Origin: Streptomyces lunaelactis
Lineage (GTDB): Bacteria; Actinomycetota; Actinomycetes; Streptomycetales; Streptomycetaceae
Direction of reading: 5' to 3'
DNA: 64,000 nucleotides
NCBI RefSeq assembly: GCF_003054555.1
Contig: NZ_CP026304.1
Span: 6,076,001 to 6,140,000 of the forward strand
Part shown: positions 9,601-16,879 of the stretch, piece after piece
Numbering within the stretch: position 1 is the stretch's first letter
How the letters are laid out: the number at the start of each line of letters is the position of its first letter
Translations under genes and position numbers: made by a program
Notes under the pieces: generated by a model
Database searches by the model: none
The model's input: the letters and a program-made list of their open reading frames with translations, nothing else
What the model was told of the DNA's origin: nothing

Positions 9601-9836
9601 GCCTCGCTCCAGGTGTCGATGGAGCCCTTGACCTGGAAGCCGCCCATCACCAGCCCGACGAGCACGGGGATGAGGAGGATCGCGTTCAGGCGGGTGGGCA
9701 CTCGCCAGTTGCGCGGGTTCAGCCGGCTTGAGCTGCCGGGGGCGGGTGGCGCAATGGGCGCCTCCACAGGCGGCGCCGCTATGCGCGGCGGCGGGGTGAA
9801 GTTGCCCCGCGCCTGCTGCTCCGCGGAGCTCGTCAT
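6648..9836 (-). CDS. cvnA2: Conservon sensor-kinase-like membrane ATPase CvnA2
   Basis: This 1062-residue protein is the receptor-like part of cvn2. A short cytoplasmic N-tail is followed by a membrane segment (LNAILLIPVLVGLVMGGFQV), an extracytoplasmic NIT (nitrate/nitrite-sensing type) helical domain of about 300 residues, and a second membrane segment (GAIVVIALLTAFILAGLMA). Then come a HAMP-like linker and a GHKL ATPase domain with N-box HLLAELLENATTFS and G1 box HDKGIGLT. The last 350 residues are a Gln/Pro/Glu-rich disordered tail. ATG 9836 is preferred to GTG 9848. No response regulator is nearby, as expected, because conservons signal through the GTPase. Confidence 0.9.
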   Translation of the reverse strand: MTSSAEQQARGNFTPPPRIAAPPVEAPIAPPAPGSSSRLNPRNWRVPTRLNAILLIPVLVGLVMGGFQVKGSIDTWSEAQDAEKTALVVRAASEYGQALLNERDKTAAPLLVSTTPAQRKAPEVTKAYATTDAAKKKFDEVVKDLPAKQGLERRLSLFRAVEPKLADTRKLAYTTAVESKSAVGTEESYVEVQHSLMEFSNELGLGTGNITSYGRTVYAVQLAKAAASLQRSIGMHLLIRPSDDDTIRAKQTIAFNSYNYLEQIALAEYISGGTQDDTDKLEQIMTAKAVEGGKQLQAAGLKPPTDEKGSVLAGMAGRIGQGLSPKELKKLDVTPQTWMGAATAKFDGYSEIENDLLEKSVTEIAVISDDAKNDAITNGAIVVIALLTAFILAGLMARQMSRSMRQLRNAAFGIAEQRLPMLVDQLSRTEPGRVDTRVQPIPIDTQDEIGEVARAFDQVHREAVRLAAEQAMLRGNVNAIFTNLSRRNQSLIEGQLTLITDLENNEADPDQLENLFKLDHLATRMRRNGENLLVLAGEEPGRRWNQPVPLVDVLRAASSEVESYERIELTGVPETDIHGQAVTDLVHLLAELLENATTFSSPQTKVRVTATRLPDGRVMIEIHDKGIGLTAEDFADINHKLANPPTVDAAVSQRMGLFVVGRLADRHGVRVQLRPSGEQAGTTSLVMLPDAITHGGGGESLPEDDFTVSQIIPEQQESFQSIPLPSAPMRTAAELGFDDSRYEQPGEASPQLDPVGRSLIREERRAALEAQAHGEQPLYRDEVDYGQQQYAPEYGQDYAQEYVQEQPQAYADEQPGAYDGYQQPGGYPEPQEHQESAYAEANYQAPQTQEQQYDGQFDTQSHQAEWPDQGTYQGGYEPEYRSESESTPGAPENAPERVGFERPGPSPSSSHAVTNAGLPRRGSTQQPQPQQQWQQPAEQAPQGPQGGQSEANGSSNGAGPADWRSTNDERWQRAEKLREPKAGGVTPSGLPRRVPKANFIEGTAEQTPQGGPQVSRAPEDVRGRLSNLRRGVQQGRSAGADTNGSATHDRQSGPGNTYNQER

Positions 9837-10119
9837 GCTTCGCCTCACTCGACCAACAACCTCTCGGCGTCGGCACCTACGCTGTGCCGTGTGTTTCGTT
9901 CAGAGCTCTACTACTCGGGAGTTCGTCGAATTCCAGCACGTGGAGCGGGTCCGTTCCAAACAGTTGGAATCAGCCATTCCGAGTGGCGTACGCCTCGGAT
10001 AAAAGGGGCATAAAGAGTAAGCCCCGACAAATAGCGAGGCCGATGTGAGCGCAGTGGTACCAGTCGTAAGCACCGGGTGTCCGGGGCCCGATAATTCTCT
10101 CTCGAAACGTTATGAACAC
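9837..10119 (-). promoter_or_regulatory. Upstream region of cvn2
   Basis: This region separates the start of cvn2 from the terminator of cvn1 and holds no convincing gene. It should contain the cvn2 promoter. A 12-base motif, GAATTCCAGCAC (9928-9939, plus-strand reading), recurs upstream of cvnA1 at 15435-15446. No textbook -35/-10 pair stands out. Confidence 0.4.
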
Positions 10120-10155
10120 GCAGGCGGACCGTGTCAAACGACACAGTCCGCCCGC
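10120..10155 (-). terminator. cvn1 operon terminator
   Basis: Arms at 10120-10134 and 10141-10155 pair over 15 positions with two mismatches around a CAAACG loop. The hairpin begins 35 bases beyond the cvnD1 stop on the minus strand. It separates cvn1 from cvn2, so the two conservons can be separate transcripts. Confidence 0.7.
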
Positions 10156-10189
10156 GCGCAACGCTACGACAACTGCCGTATGCCGCCGT

Positions 10190-10771
10190 CTACTTGAGCC
10201 GGGCCATCAGAGCGTGCTCGACCAGCGTGATCAGCCCGCTCTTCGCGTCCGCGCGGTGGCGGGCGTCGGTCGTGATGATCGGGGTGTCCGGGCCGATCTG
10301 CAGGGCCTCGCGCACCTCTTCGGGGTTGTACGGCTGATGTCCCTCGAAGCCGTTGAGGGCCACGACGAACGGCAGACCGCTGTTCTCGAAGTAGTCGACC
10401 GCCGGGAAGCAGTCCGCCAGACGGCGCGTGTCGACCAGCACGATGGCGCCGATCGCGCCCCGGACCAGGTCGTCCCACATGAACCAGAAACGGTCCTGTC
10501 CGGGCGTACCGAACAGGTACAGGATCAGGTCCTGGTCCAGGGTGATACGGCCGAAGTCCATGGCCACCGTGGTGGTGGTCTTGCCCCCGGTGTGGGTGAG
10601 GTCGTCGATGCCCGCGGACGCAGACGTCATCACGGCCTCGGTACGCAGCGGGTTGATCTCCGAGACGGCACCGACGAACGTGGTCTTGCCCACGCCGAAG
10701 CCGCCCGCCACCACGATCTTCGCGGAGGTGGTCGACCGTGCCGCACCGCTACTAGAGCTTGCGAAGTCCAC
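10190..10771 (-). CDS. cvnD1: Conservon Ras-like GTPase CvnD1
   Basis: This 193-residue small GTPase is the last gene of cvn1. P-loop GGFGVGKTT, switch II FGTPGQDRFW and the ALNGFEG segment are the same as in CvnD2. The five differences are G8S, D63G, I142V, a near-C-terminal Ala to Gly and the final Arg to Lys (CvnD2 to CvnD1, approximate numbering). It overlaps cvnC1 by 20 bases, the same geometry as in cvn2. With so few differences the two GTPases could serve either receptor. Confidence 0.9.
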   Translation of the reverse strand: MDFASSSSGAARSTTSAKIVVAGGFGVGKTTFVGAVSEINPLRTEAVMTSASAGIDDLTHTGGKTTTTVAMDFGRITLDQDLILYLFGTPGQDRFWFMWDDLVRGAIGAIVLVDTRRLADCFPAVDYFENSGLPFVVALNGFEGHQPYNPEEVREALQIGPDTPIITTDARHRADAKSGLITLVEHALMARLK

Positions 10772-11159
10772 TGAGCACCCTTTCGAGCAGTGTCACATCC
10801 GGCGTGCCGCCGGCCTCACCGTTGCCCGGCTGATGGATCGCCACCATCCCCGCCTCCGCCAGGTCGGCCACGAGGATCCGCGCGACGCCGAGCGGCATCG
10901 ACAGCAGGGCCGACACCTCCGCCACCGACTTGACCTCGCGGCACAGGTGGCAGATCCGCTGGTGCTCGGGGAGCAGCCCGGCGAGGTGCGCCGGGTCCGC
11001 CGTGGTGCTGACCAGCGCCTCTATGGCGAGCTGGTAACGCGGCCGGGTCCGGCCGCCGGTCATGGCATAAGGACGGACCAGCGGCTGGTCGCCCTCATAT
11101 CCGTACGACGCGTCGACTGAGGCGCCGTACGGATCGTGAGAGGCGGGTGGCGGGGTCAT
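10752..11159 (-). CDS. cvnC1: Conservon DUF742 protein CvnC1
   Basis: This 135-residue DUF742 protein starts at ATG 11159, which follows a clear GGAGG in RNA sense. The domain begins at PLVRPYAMTGG near residue 28 and runs to LLERVLSGLRKL. Unlike CvnC2 it has only a short N-terminal linker, without the Gln/Pro repeats. The Cys pair ICHLC is kept. The gap to cvnB1 is 131 bases. Its role is inferred from the conservon family: a bridge between the receptor CvnA and the GTPase CvnD. Confidence 0.88.
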   Translation of the reverse strand: MTPPPASHDPYGASVDASYGYEGDQPLVRPYAMTGGRTRPRYQLAIEALVSTTADPAHLAGLLPEHQRICHLCREVKSVAEVSALLSMPLGVARILVADLAEAGMVAIHQPGNGEAGGTPDVTLLERVLSGLRKL

Positions 11160-11290
11160 GGATCCTCCGGGCGTGACAGCAAGTGGTCGGCGTGCCGTCT
11201 GACTGGGCCGGTGGGGGGCCTTCGGGCGACCTGGCATTGACGGTAACGGTGCGGTGGCGCGTGCCTGTAAGAGCTGGGGGGAGGGGTGTT

Positions 11291-11713
11291 TCAGTGCAAA
11301 AGGCTTCCCTGAAGCTCGGCGCGGAGGTCCGGAGTGAGGACGCTGCCGGCACGGTCGACGAGGAGAGCCATTTCGTAGCCCACAAGGCCGATGTCGCAAT
11401 CGGGGTGTGCGAGCACGGCCAGTGAGGACCCGTCGGACACGGACATGAGGAAGAGGAAGCCCCGCTCCATCTCGACGACGGTCTGGGCGACCGGACCGCC
11501 TTCGAAGATCCTGGACGCCCCCGCGGTCAACGAGGTGAGTCCGGACGCCACGGCCGCAAGCTGATCGGCGCGGTCGCGGGGGAATCCTTCGGACATTGCC
11601 AGCAGAAGACCGTCGGCGGAGACCACCACCGTGTGGGACACCCCAGGGGTGTTGTCCACGAAATTGGTGATCAACCAGTTCAGATTCTGCGCCGCCTGGC
11701 TCATCGGACTCAA
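11291..11713 (-). CDS. cvnB1: Conservon roadblock/LC7 protein CvnB1
   Basis: This 140-residue roadblock/LC7 protein is nearly the same as CvnB2. Differences cluster at GGPVAQ, EMERG, HPDCD and the last residue. The cvnA1 TAG stop is followed directly by TTG 11713, which lies 6 bases after a GGAG and is the likely start. ATG 11704 is possible. This direct abutment means strong translational coupling of B to A. It probably acts with CvnD1 as in the MglA/MglB pair. Confidence 0.9.
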   Translation of the reverse strand: MSPMSQAAQNLNWLITNFVDNTPGVSHTVVVSADGLLLAMSEGFPRDRADQLAAVASGLTSLTAGASRIFEGGPVAQTVVEMERGFLFLMSVSDGSSLAVLAHPDCDIGLVGYEMALLVDRAGSVLTPDLRAELQGSLLH

Positions 11714-14700
11714 CTAACGCTCCTGCTGGTGAGTGGGGCCGAGGTTGAAGCTGCCGGTCGTCGAGCTGTTCTGCTGACGACCCTGCTGAATGCCCCGTCG
11801 GAGATTGGTCAACCGGCCGCGTACGTCATCGGGAGCACGCGAAACCTGCGGACCGGCCTGGTTGGTCTGCTCCTGCGCGGTGCCGGGCACCAGGTTGGCG
11901 CGCGGGACCCGTCGGGGCAGACCAGAGGTGGTGACGCCGCCGGCCGCGGGCTTCCTGACCCGCTCGGCCTGACGTACCAACTCGTCATTGGGCGAGGTGC
12001 GCCAGGCGGCACCACTCGCGTTGGGCGCGTTGCCCGGGGTTGCCGGGGCCGGCGCGGGGGAGCGCTGCGGCATCGGCGGAACGGCACGCCCCGCCGGCTG
12101 CTGCGGGACGGCCGGAGCCTGCGGCTGCTCGGCGGGCTGACCGCTCTGCGGGCCGTGGAACCAGTTCGTCTCCAGCGTGTCGTACAGCGGCGTACGGCCG
12201 TCGCCGGGACCGGCCGGCGGCAGGGCCTCCGGCTGGGGCTGCGGCGGCAGTGCGTTCGCGGGACGCGGCACCGAGTAGTCGGTGTTGTCCCGGCCGCGCG
12301 GACGCGGCGCCTGGGAGGGGGCCGGCGGCTGCGGGCCACCCGTGCCCGGGCGGGCGAACTGGCCCGTGGACGAGGGGTCCTGGGGGCCGTACACATCCGG
12401 ACGTACGAACTGCCCGGTGGAACCGCCGCCGCGCGGCGGCGGAGCGTTGAAGTCGGGCCGCGCGAACTCGGCCGTGGCGGCGGGACCGCGCGCGGACTCG
12501 TTGTCGTCGTGGCCGCGCGGCGCGTCCGCGGACGGACGCTGCTGCGGGGCGGACGGCTGCTCGCTGCCCCAGCTGGCTGCCTGGGGACGCTGAGAGGGCG
12601 TGTCCCGCCGCGGGGGCTTGCCGCCCGGCAGTTCGGCACGCGTGCCGCCGGGGGCAGGCAGCTGCCGGCCTCGGTCGCCCGCGCCGGGAGCACCCTGCTG
12701 GAAGCCGTTCTGGCGTGCTTCGCTCCGCGCCGGGGCGTTCTGCGCGCCACGGCCGGCGCCCGAACCGAAGGCACCGCCGAGACCGCCGCCCTGGCCTTGA
12801 CCCTGACCCTGTGCGTGACGGGGTGCGGATGCGGGAGCGCCGTCACGGGCCGGGAGCGCGGCACGCGGAGCCGCGCCCGCACCGACCTGGCCGCGCGGCG
12901 CGCCGGTGCCCATCCGGCCGCCGGCGGCGGCACCGCCGGGTCCGCCCGCGGGCGGACTGCCGAGACCGGGACGGCCGCCGCCGTTCGCACCGGGACCGCC
13001 GGCCGGACGGCCGCCGACTCCGGCAGGACCGTTCTGACCGGGAGGAACGGCGCCCTGGCCGCTCGCACCGGGCATGTTCGGGGCCTTCTTGCCGCCGTTG
13101 GCGACATCGACGGGGAGCATGACCAGCGCGGTCGTACCACCGGAGTCGGAAGGACGCAGCTGGATGCGGATGCCGTGTCGCAGGGACAGCCGGCCGACCA
13201 CGAACAGACCCATGCGGCGCGAGACCGAGACGTCCACGGTGGGCGGCGACGCGAGCCGCTCGTTGATCGCGGCGAGGTCCTCGGGGGAGAGGCCGATGCC
13301 GGTGTCGTGGATCTCGACCAGCACACGGCCGTCGGGCAGTGCGTGGCCGGTGACGCGGACCTTGGTCTGCGGTGAGGAGAACGACGTCGCGTTCTCGAGC
13401 AGCTCGGCGAGGAGGTGCACGAGGTCGTTGACGACGCGGCCCGCGACCTCGGTAGTGGGAACGGCGGACAGTTCGATGCGCTCGTACTGCTCCACCTCGG
13501 AGGCGGCGGCACGGAGCACGTCGACCAGCGGGACCGGCCGGGTCCACCGGCGGCCCGGCTCCTCGCCCGCGAGGACGAGGAGGTTTTCGCCGTTCCGGCG
13601 CATACGGGTCGCGAGGTGGTCAAGCTTGAATAGGGAAGACAGCTGGTCCGGGTCGGCCTCGCGGGACTCCAGTTCGGAGATGAGCGAGAGCTGACGCTGG
13701 ATAAGACCCTGGCTTCGGCGCGAGAGGTTGGTGAACATCGCGTTGACGTTGCCTCGCAGGAGCGCCTGCTCGGCGGCCAGTCGTACGGCTTCGCGGTGCA
13801 CGTCGTCGAAGGCCGCGGCCACCTGGCCGATCTCGTCCCGCGAGTGCACACCGACCGACTCGACGGAGGTGTCGACGTCCTGCGGGTCGGACTCGGACAG
13901 CTGCTTGACCAGCTCGGGCAGACGGTCCTGGGCGACCTTGGTCGCGGTGTCCTGCAGACGGCGCAGCGAGCGGATCATGGAGCGGGCCACGACGAAGGCG
14001 CCGACGAGCGAGACGCCGAGGACGACGAGGATCAGCGCACCGTTGATGATCGCTTCGCGCTGCGACTGGTCGCGCAGCTCACGGGCCTTGCCCTCCATCT
14101 GGCCGAGCAGCGTGGCCTCGATGGTCTTCATGGCGTTGATACGGGCCGAGTAGTCGTCGGTCCAGTCCAGGTAGGAACGAGCATCCTGGGTGGCCAGACC
14201 GTTCTTGGTGTCCAGCACGCGCTTGGCGTACTGCTCGGACACCTCGATGGTCGGGTTGCCGCTCTCCATCGGCTCGGTCAGCTCGTCGGAGTTGCCGCCG
14301 TAGGACTCGTAGACCGCCTTGAAGGCCTTGAGCTGGGTCTCGCCGCTTTCGCGGGCGGCCTTGCCGTAGAGCCGGTCGTTCTCGTTGAGGCCGGGGGCCT
14401 GCTCGCCGCCACCGCCCGGCAGCGCCGCGGCGATGATGGCGCGCTGGATGGACGCGTACTCCTTGGCGGAGGAGAAGGCCGCCAGGGCGCGCGTGCGCTT
14501 GATCATGTCCGGGTTGCTGGTCGCCTGCGCCATGTCCTGGGAGAGGCTCAGCAGCGATTCGACCAGCCGGCTGTATTTGTCGACCGTGAGCGAGTGCGGG
14601 ACGGTGTCGTCGTCGGCGTACGCGTTCTCACGGATGGTCGTGAGCTGGTTGACCTGGACGGCGATCTGGTTCGCGTTCGCGCGGATGCTCTCCAGCGCGT

Positions 14701-15253
14701 CGTCGTTTTCCGCGTTGGGGATGTCGCGGGTGGCCTCGAGGAAGGCCTTCCTGGCCCGGTCGGTTTCGGCCCGGGGGCCGGTGACCTTGGAGTCGGTGAC
14801 GTTCGTCGGGTCGTTGGACAGAGGACCCGCGGACAGGTCCCGCTCAGCCTGGAGCCGCGACGCGAGATCGGTCGCCTGCTTGGTCATCTCGGTCAGCAGC
14901 TGCATGTGCTCCAGCTGCTTCATGTCGGCCATGGACTCGTTGATACGGAGTCCGCCCAGCGTCGTCGCGGCGACGACCGGCAGGGCGAGCAGGGAGACCA
15001 GTCGCGTGCTGATGCGCCAGTTGCGCAGCGCTATTCGCGAGCCGGTATCCGTGGGCCCCTTGGGTTTCAGCGGGGCCTTGGCCCCGTCGGCTGCGGGTGC
15101 CGCCGCACCGAGGCGCGCGGCACGGTCACCGCTGGCGCCGGGTGCTGCCGGTCCCTGGTTTTGGGTGTGCTGGGGCGAGGAGCCGCGGTCGGTCCCGCCG
15201 CGCGGCTCCTGTTCCGCCGCAGCGCTGCCATCCCTCTTGAAACGTCCCTGCAC
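11714..15253 (-). CDS. cvnA1: Conservon sensor-kinase-like membrane ATPase CvnA1
   Basis: This protein is 1179 residues from GTG 15253. The order is a disordered N-tail of about 85 residues, a membrane segment (LVSLLALPVVAATTLGGL), a NIT-type extracytoplasmic helical domain, a second membrane segment (GALILVVLGVSLVGAFVVA) and a HAMP-like linker. The GHKL ATPase follows, with N-box HLLAELLENATSFS and G1 box HDTGIGLS. The C-terminal tail of more than 400 residues is rich in Gly, Pro and Gln and has repeated GQFVRP/GQFARP units. The start is uncertain. GTG 15253 has a GAGG 11 bases upstream, and in-frame ATGs at 15313 and 15337 would add 20 or 28 residues. In S. coelicolor, cvn1 is linked to development (recalled). 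Confidence 0.88.
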   Translation of the reverse strand: MQGRFKRDGSAAAEQEPRGGTDRGSSPQHTQNQGPAAPGASGDRAARLGAAAPAADGAKAPLKPKGPTDTGSRIALRNWRISTRLVSLLALPVVAATTLGGLRINESMADMKQLEHMQLLTEMTKQATDLASRLQAERDLSAGPLSNDPTNVTDSKVTGPRAETDRARKAFLEATRDIPNAENDDALESIRANANQIAVQVNQLTTIRENAYADDDTVPHSLTVDKYSRLVESLLSLSQDMAQATSNPDMIKRTRALAAFSSAKEYASIQRAIIAAALPGGGGEQAPGLNENDRLYGKAARESGETQLKAFKAVYESYGGNSDELTEPMESGNPTIEVSEQYAKRVLDTKNGLATQDARSYLDWTDDYSARINAMKTIEATLLGQMEGKARELRDQSQREAIINGALILVVLGVSLVGAFVVARSMIRSLRRLQDTATKVAQDRLPELVKQLSESDPQDVDTSVESVGVHSRDEIGQVAAAFDDVHREAVRLAAEQALLRGNVNAMFTNLSRRSQGLIQRQLSLISELESREADPDQLSSLFKLDHLATRMRRNGENLLVLAGEEPGRRWTRPVPLVDVLRAAASEVEQYERIELSAVPTTEVAGRVVNDLVHLLAELLENATSFSSPQTKVRVTGHALPDGRVLVEIHDTGIGLSPEDLAAINERLASPPTVDVSVSRRMGLFVVGRLSLRHGIRIQLRPSDSGGTTALVMLPVDVANGGKKAPNMPGASGQGAVPPGQNGPAGVGGRPAGGPGANGGGRPGLGSPPAGGPGGAAAGGRMGTGAPRGQVGAGAAPRAALPARDGAPASAPRHAQGQGQGQGGGLGGAFGSGAGRGAQNAPARSEARQNGFQQGAPGAGDRGRQLPAPGGTRAELPGGKPPRRDTPSQRPQAASWGSEQPSAPQQRPSADAPRGHDDNESARGPAATAEFARPDFNAPPPRGGGSTGQFVRPDVYGPQDPSSTGQFARPGTGGPQPPAPSQAPRPRGRDNTDYSVPRPANALPPQPQPEALPPAGPGDGRTPLYDTLETNWFHGPQSGQPAEQPQAPAVPQQPAGRAVPPMPQRSPAPAPATPGNAPNASGAAWRTSPNDELVRQAERVRKPAAGGVTTSGLPRRVPRANLVPGTAQEQTNQAGPQVSRAPDDVRGRLTNLRRGIQQGRQQNSSTTGSFNLGPTHQQER

Positions 15254-15830
15254 TAGCGTCGCAACCTCTGGACCAGGCGTCCCTCCGCTCGCACGGCGGG
15301 ACGGTGTCGGCATCGTGGGACGAAGAGCACGTCCCATGTTGGTCGTCAGTGACCGGCGCTGCTCCCCTTTCCCGCCGCCACTCGGCGCTGCGTTGCGCCC
15401 TTGCGCGCCGGTCTGAAACCCGCGGCGGTGCGTGGAATTCCAGCACAGTGCAGGATCTCCAACAAGGGCCACGTACCGGGCTGTGACCTGGGTGACACGG
15501 TGTGAGCGTTGTGTCACAAGACGTAGAAGGAGTTCACGGAGGAAACGGACGTTTCCCTGCAAGTCGCTTGGGGTGGGGGGTGTCCCAGTCGCCATGATCA
15601 GGAGCGGAATGGTGGCTTCAGTGGGGCAATGTCCGTTTCCCTGGCGATAGTTGCCTGTCGAGAATGACCGAATTGCCCGTCAATCCGTGAGCAAACTCAC
15701 ACGTAGATCGCTGTCTCTTCCGGGCCTTGGCGGGGAATTGGATGTTTAGCCTGACGCTTTACAGGGATGGGAAATCCGTCAACCGGCGTTCACCGCAGCG
15801 CCCGCACCCCGACAAGGTCTGAAACAACAG
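15254..15830. promoter_or_regulatory. Intergenic region between cvn1 and the small peptide gene
   Basis: This 577-base region sits between divergent transcription units. It should carry the cvn1 promoter (minus strand) and the promoter of the small gene at 15831. It holds the 12-base motif shared with the cvn2 upstream region (15435-15446), and a short inverted repeat GTGAG-CAAA-CTCAC... at 15687-15700. No protein-coding frame in it is convincing, apart from the possible N-terminal extension of cvnA1 up to 15337. Confidence 0.4.
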
Positions 15831-16001
15831 ATGAAGACGATGATGTTCCGCAACATAGCCAACCCCCGGCGCACCACGCTCGCGCACCTCGAGGACGCAG
15901 GGGCACTGCAGACGCCGGAGCAGCAGGAGCACACGCTCGATCTTCCCACCCAGACGGCCAACCCGCGTCGCACGGTCCTGATGGACGCCCCCGTCCAGTA
16001 A
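15831..16001 (+). CDS. Small protein with duplicated ANPRRT motif, function unknown
   Basis: This is a 56-residue open frame from ATG 15831 to TAA 15999-16001. I do not recognise a named family. The motif ANPRRT occurs twice, at residues 10-15 and 43-48, each followed two residues later by Leu. The middle is acidic and helical-looking (LAHLEDAGALQTPEQQEHTLDL). There is no Cys, signal peptide or membrane segment. A weak AAGG lies 13 bases before the ATG, and ATG 15840 is an alternative start. Codon use shows the G/C third-position bias of real genes here. The size suggests a small regulator or a peptide precursor, but no modifying enzyme is adjacent. The neighbours are cvn1 and a hydrolase gene. 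Confidence 0.6.
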   Translation: MKTMMFRNIANPRRTTLAHLEDAGALQTPEQQEHTLDLPTQTANPRRTVLMDAPVQ

Positions 16002-16084
16002 TACGCGAGGCGGTGCCCCCACCCGCGTTAGCCTGGAGCGTCACACTCCAGTCAGCGTAAGTAGTAGAGGGGCACCCGCATCCC

Positions 16085-16879
16085 GTGCGCATCGCCAGGT
16101 TCTCCATCGACGGCAATGTCGCCTTCGGCGCGGTCGAGGGCGAAGGCCCTGACGGCCTCGTCCTCGACATCATCAAGGGCATCCCGTTCGCGGACTTCGA
16201 GCTCTCCGGTACGAAGGTCCCCGTGAGCAAGGTCCGGCTGCTGCCGCCCGTGCTTCCCAACAAGGTCGTGGCCTTCGGCCGCAACTACGCGGAGCACGCG
16301 GCGGAGCTCGGCCATGCCATCGTTGACGATCAAGGCCGTCCGGACGCGCCGTTCGCGTTCTTCAAGCCGTCCACCTCGGTGATCGGCCCCGGCGACCCGA
16401 TCGCGTACCCCTCCTTCTCGAACGAGCTGCACCACGAGGCCGAACTGGCCGTGGTCATCGGCCGCATGTGCCGCGAGGTCCCGCGCGAGCGCGTCAAGGA
16501 CGTCATCCTCGGCTACACCTGCGCCAATGACGTCACCGCCCGTGACGTCCAGAAGCGCGAGAAGCAGTGGGCCAGGGCCAAGGGCTTCGACAGCTCCTGC
16601 CCGCTCGGCCCCTGGGTGGAGACCGACCTGGACCCGAGCGACCTCACCATCCAGTGCACGGTCAACGGGGAACAACGCCAGCTCGGCCGTACGAGCCAGA
16701 TGATCCACTCCATCGAGGATCTGATCGTCAACATCACCGAGGCCATGACGCTGCTCCCCGGCGACGTCGTCCTCACGGGCACCCCGGCCGGGGTCGGTCC
16801 GCTCAACGTCGGCGACGAGGTCGCCGTCACCATTCAAGGCATCGGCACTCTCACCAACAAGGTGATCAAGCGTGACTAA
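16085..16879 (+). CDS. Fumarylacetoacetate hydrolase-family protein
   Basis: This 264-residue protein of the FAH superfamily covers hydrolases and decarboxylases that act on beta-diketo or 2-oxo acids with a divalent metal. The metal-site motif HHEAELAVVIG is visible, followed by GYTCANDVTARDVQ and KGFDSSCPLGPW. The C-terminal half carries the family signature (LLPGDVVLTGTPAGVGPLNVGDEV). GTG 16085 follows a GAGGGG about 12 bases upstream. Its last 8 bases overlap the gltX start, so it is probably co-transcribed with gltX. The substrate cannot be told from the sequence. A near-palindrome CTGGAG-N7-CTCCAG at 16033-16051 may be an operator. Confidence 0.85.
   Translation: MRIARFSIDGNVAFGAVEGEGPDGLVLDIIKGIPFADFELSGTKVPVSKVRLLPPVLPNKVVAFGRNYAEHAAELGHAIVDDQGRPDAPFAFFKPSTSVIGPGDPIAYPSFSNELHHEAELAVVIGRMCREVPRERVKDVILGYTCANDVTARDVQKREKQWARAKGFDSSCPLGPWVETDLDPSDLTIQCTVNGEQRQLGRTSQMIHSIEDLIVNITEAMTLLPGDVVLTGTPAGVGPLNVGDEVAVTIQGIGTLTNKVIKRD

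Noticed and set aside
15831..16001. RiPP biosynthetic cluster around the small peptide
   Set aside because: No lanthipeptide, YcaO, ATP-grasp or radical-SAM enzyme or transporter is adjacent. The neighbours are cvn1 and housekeeping genes.
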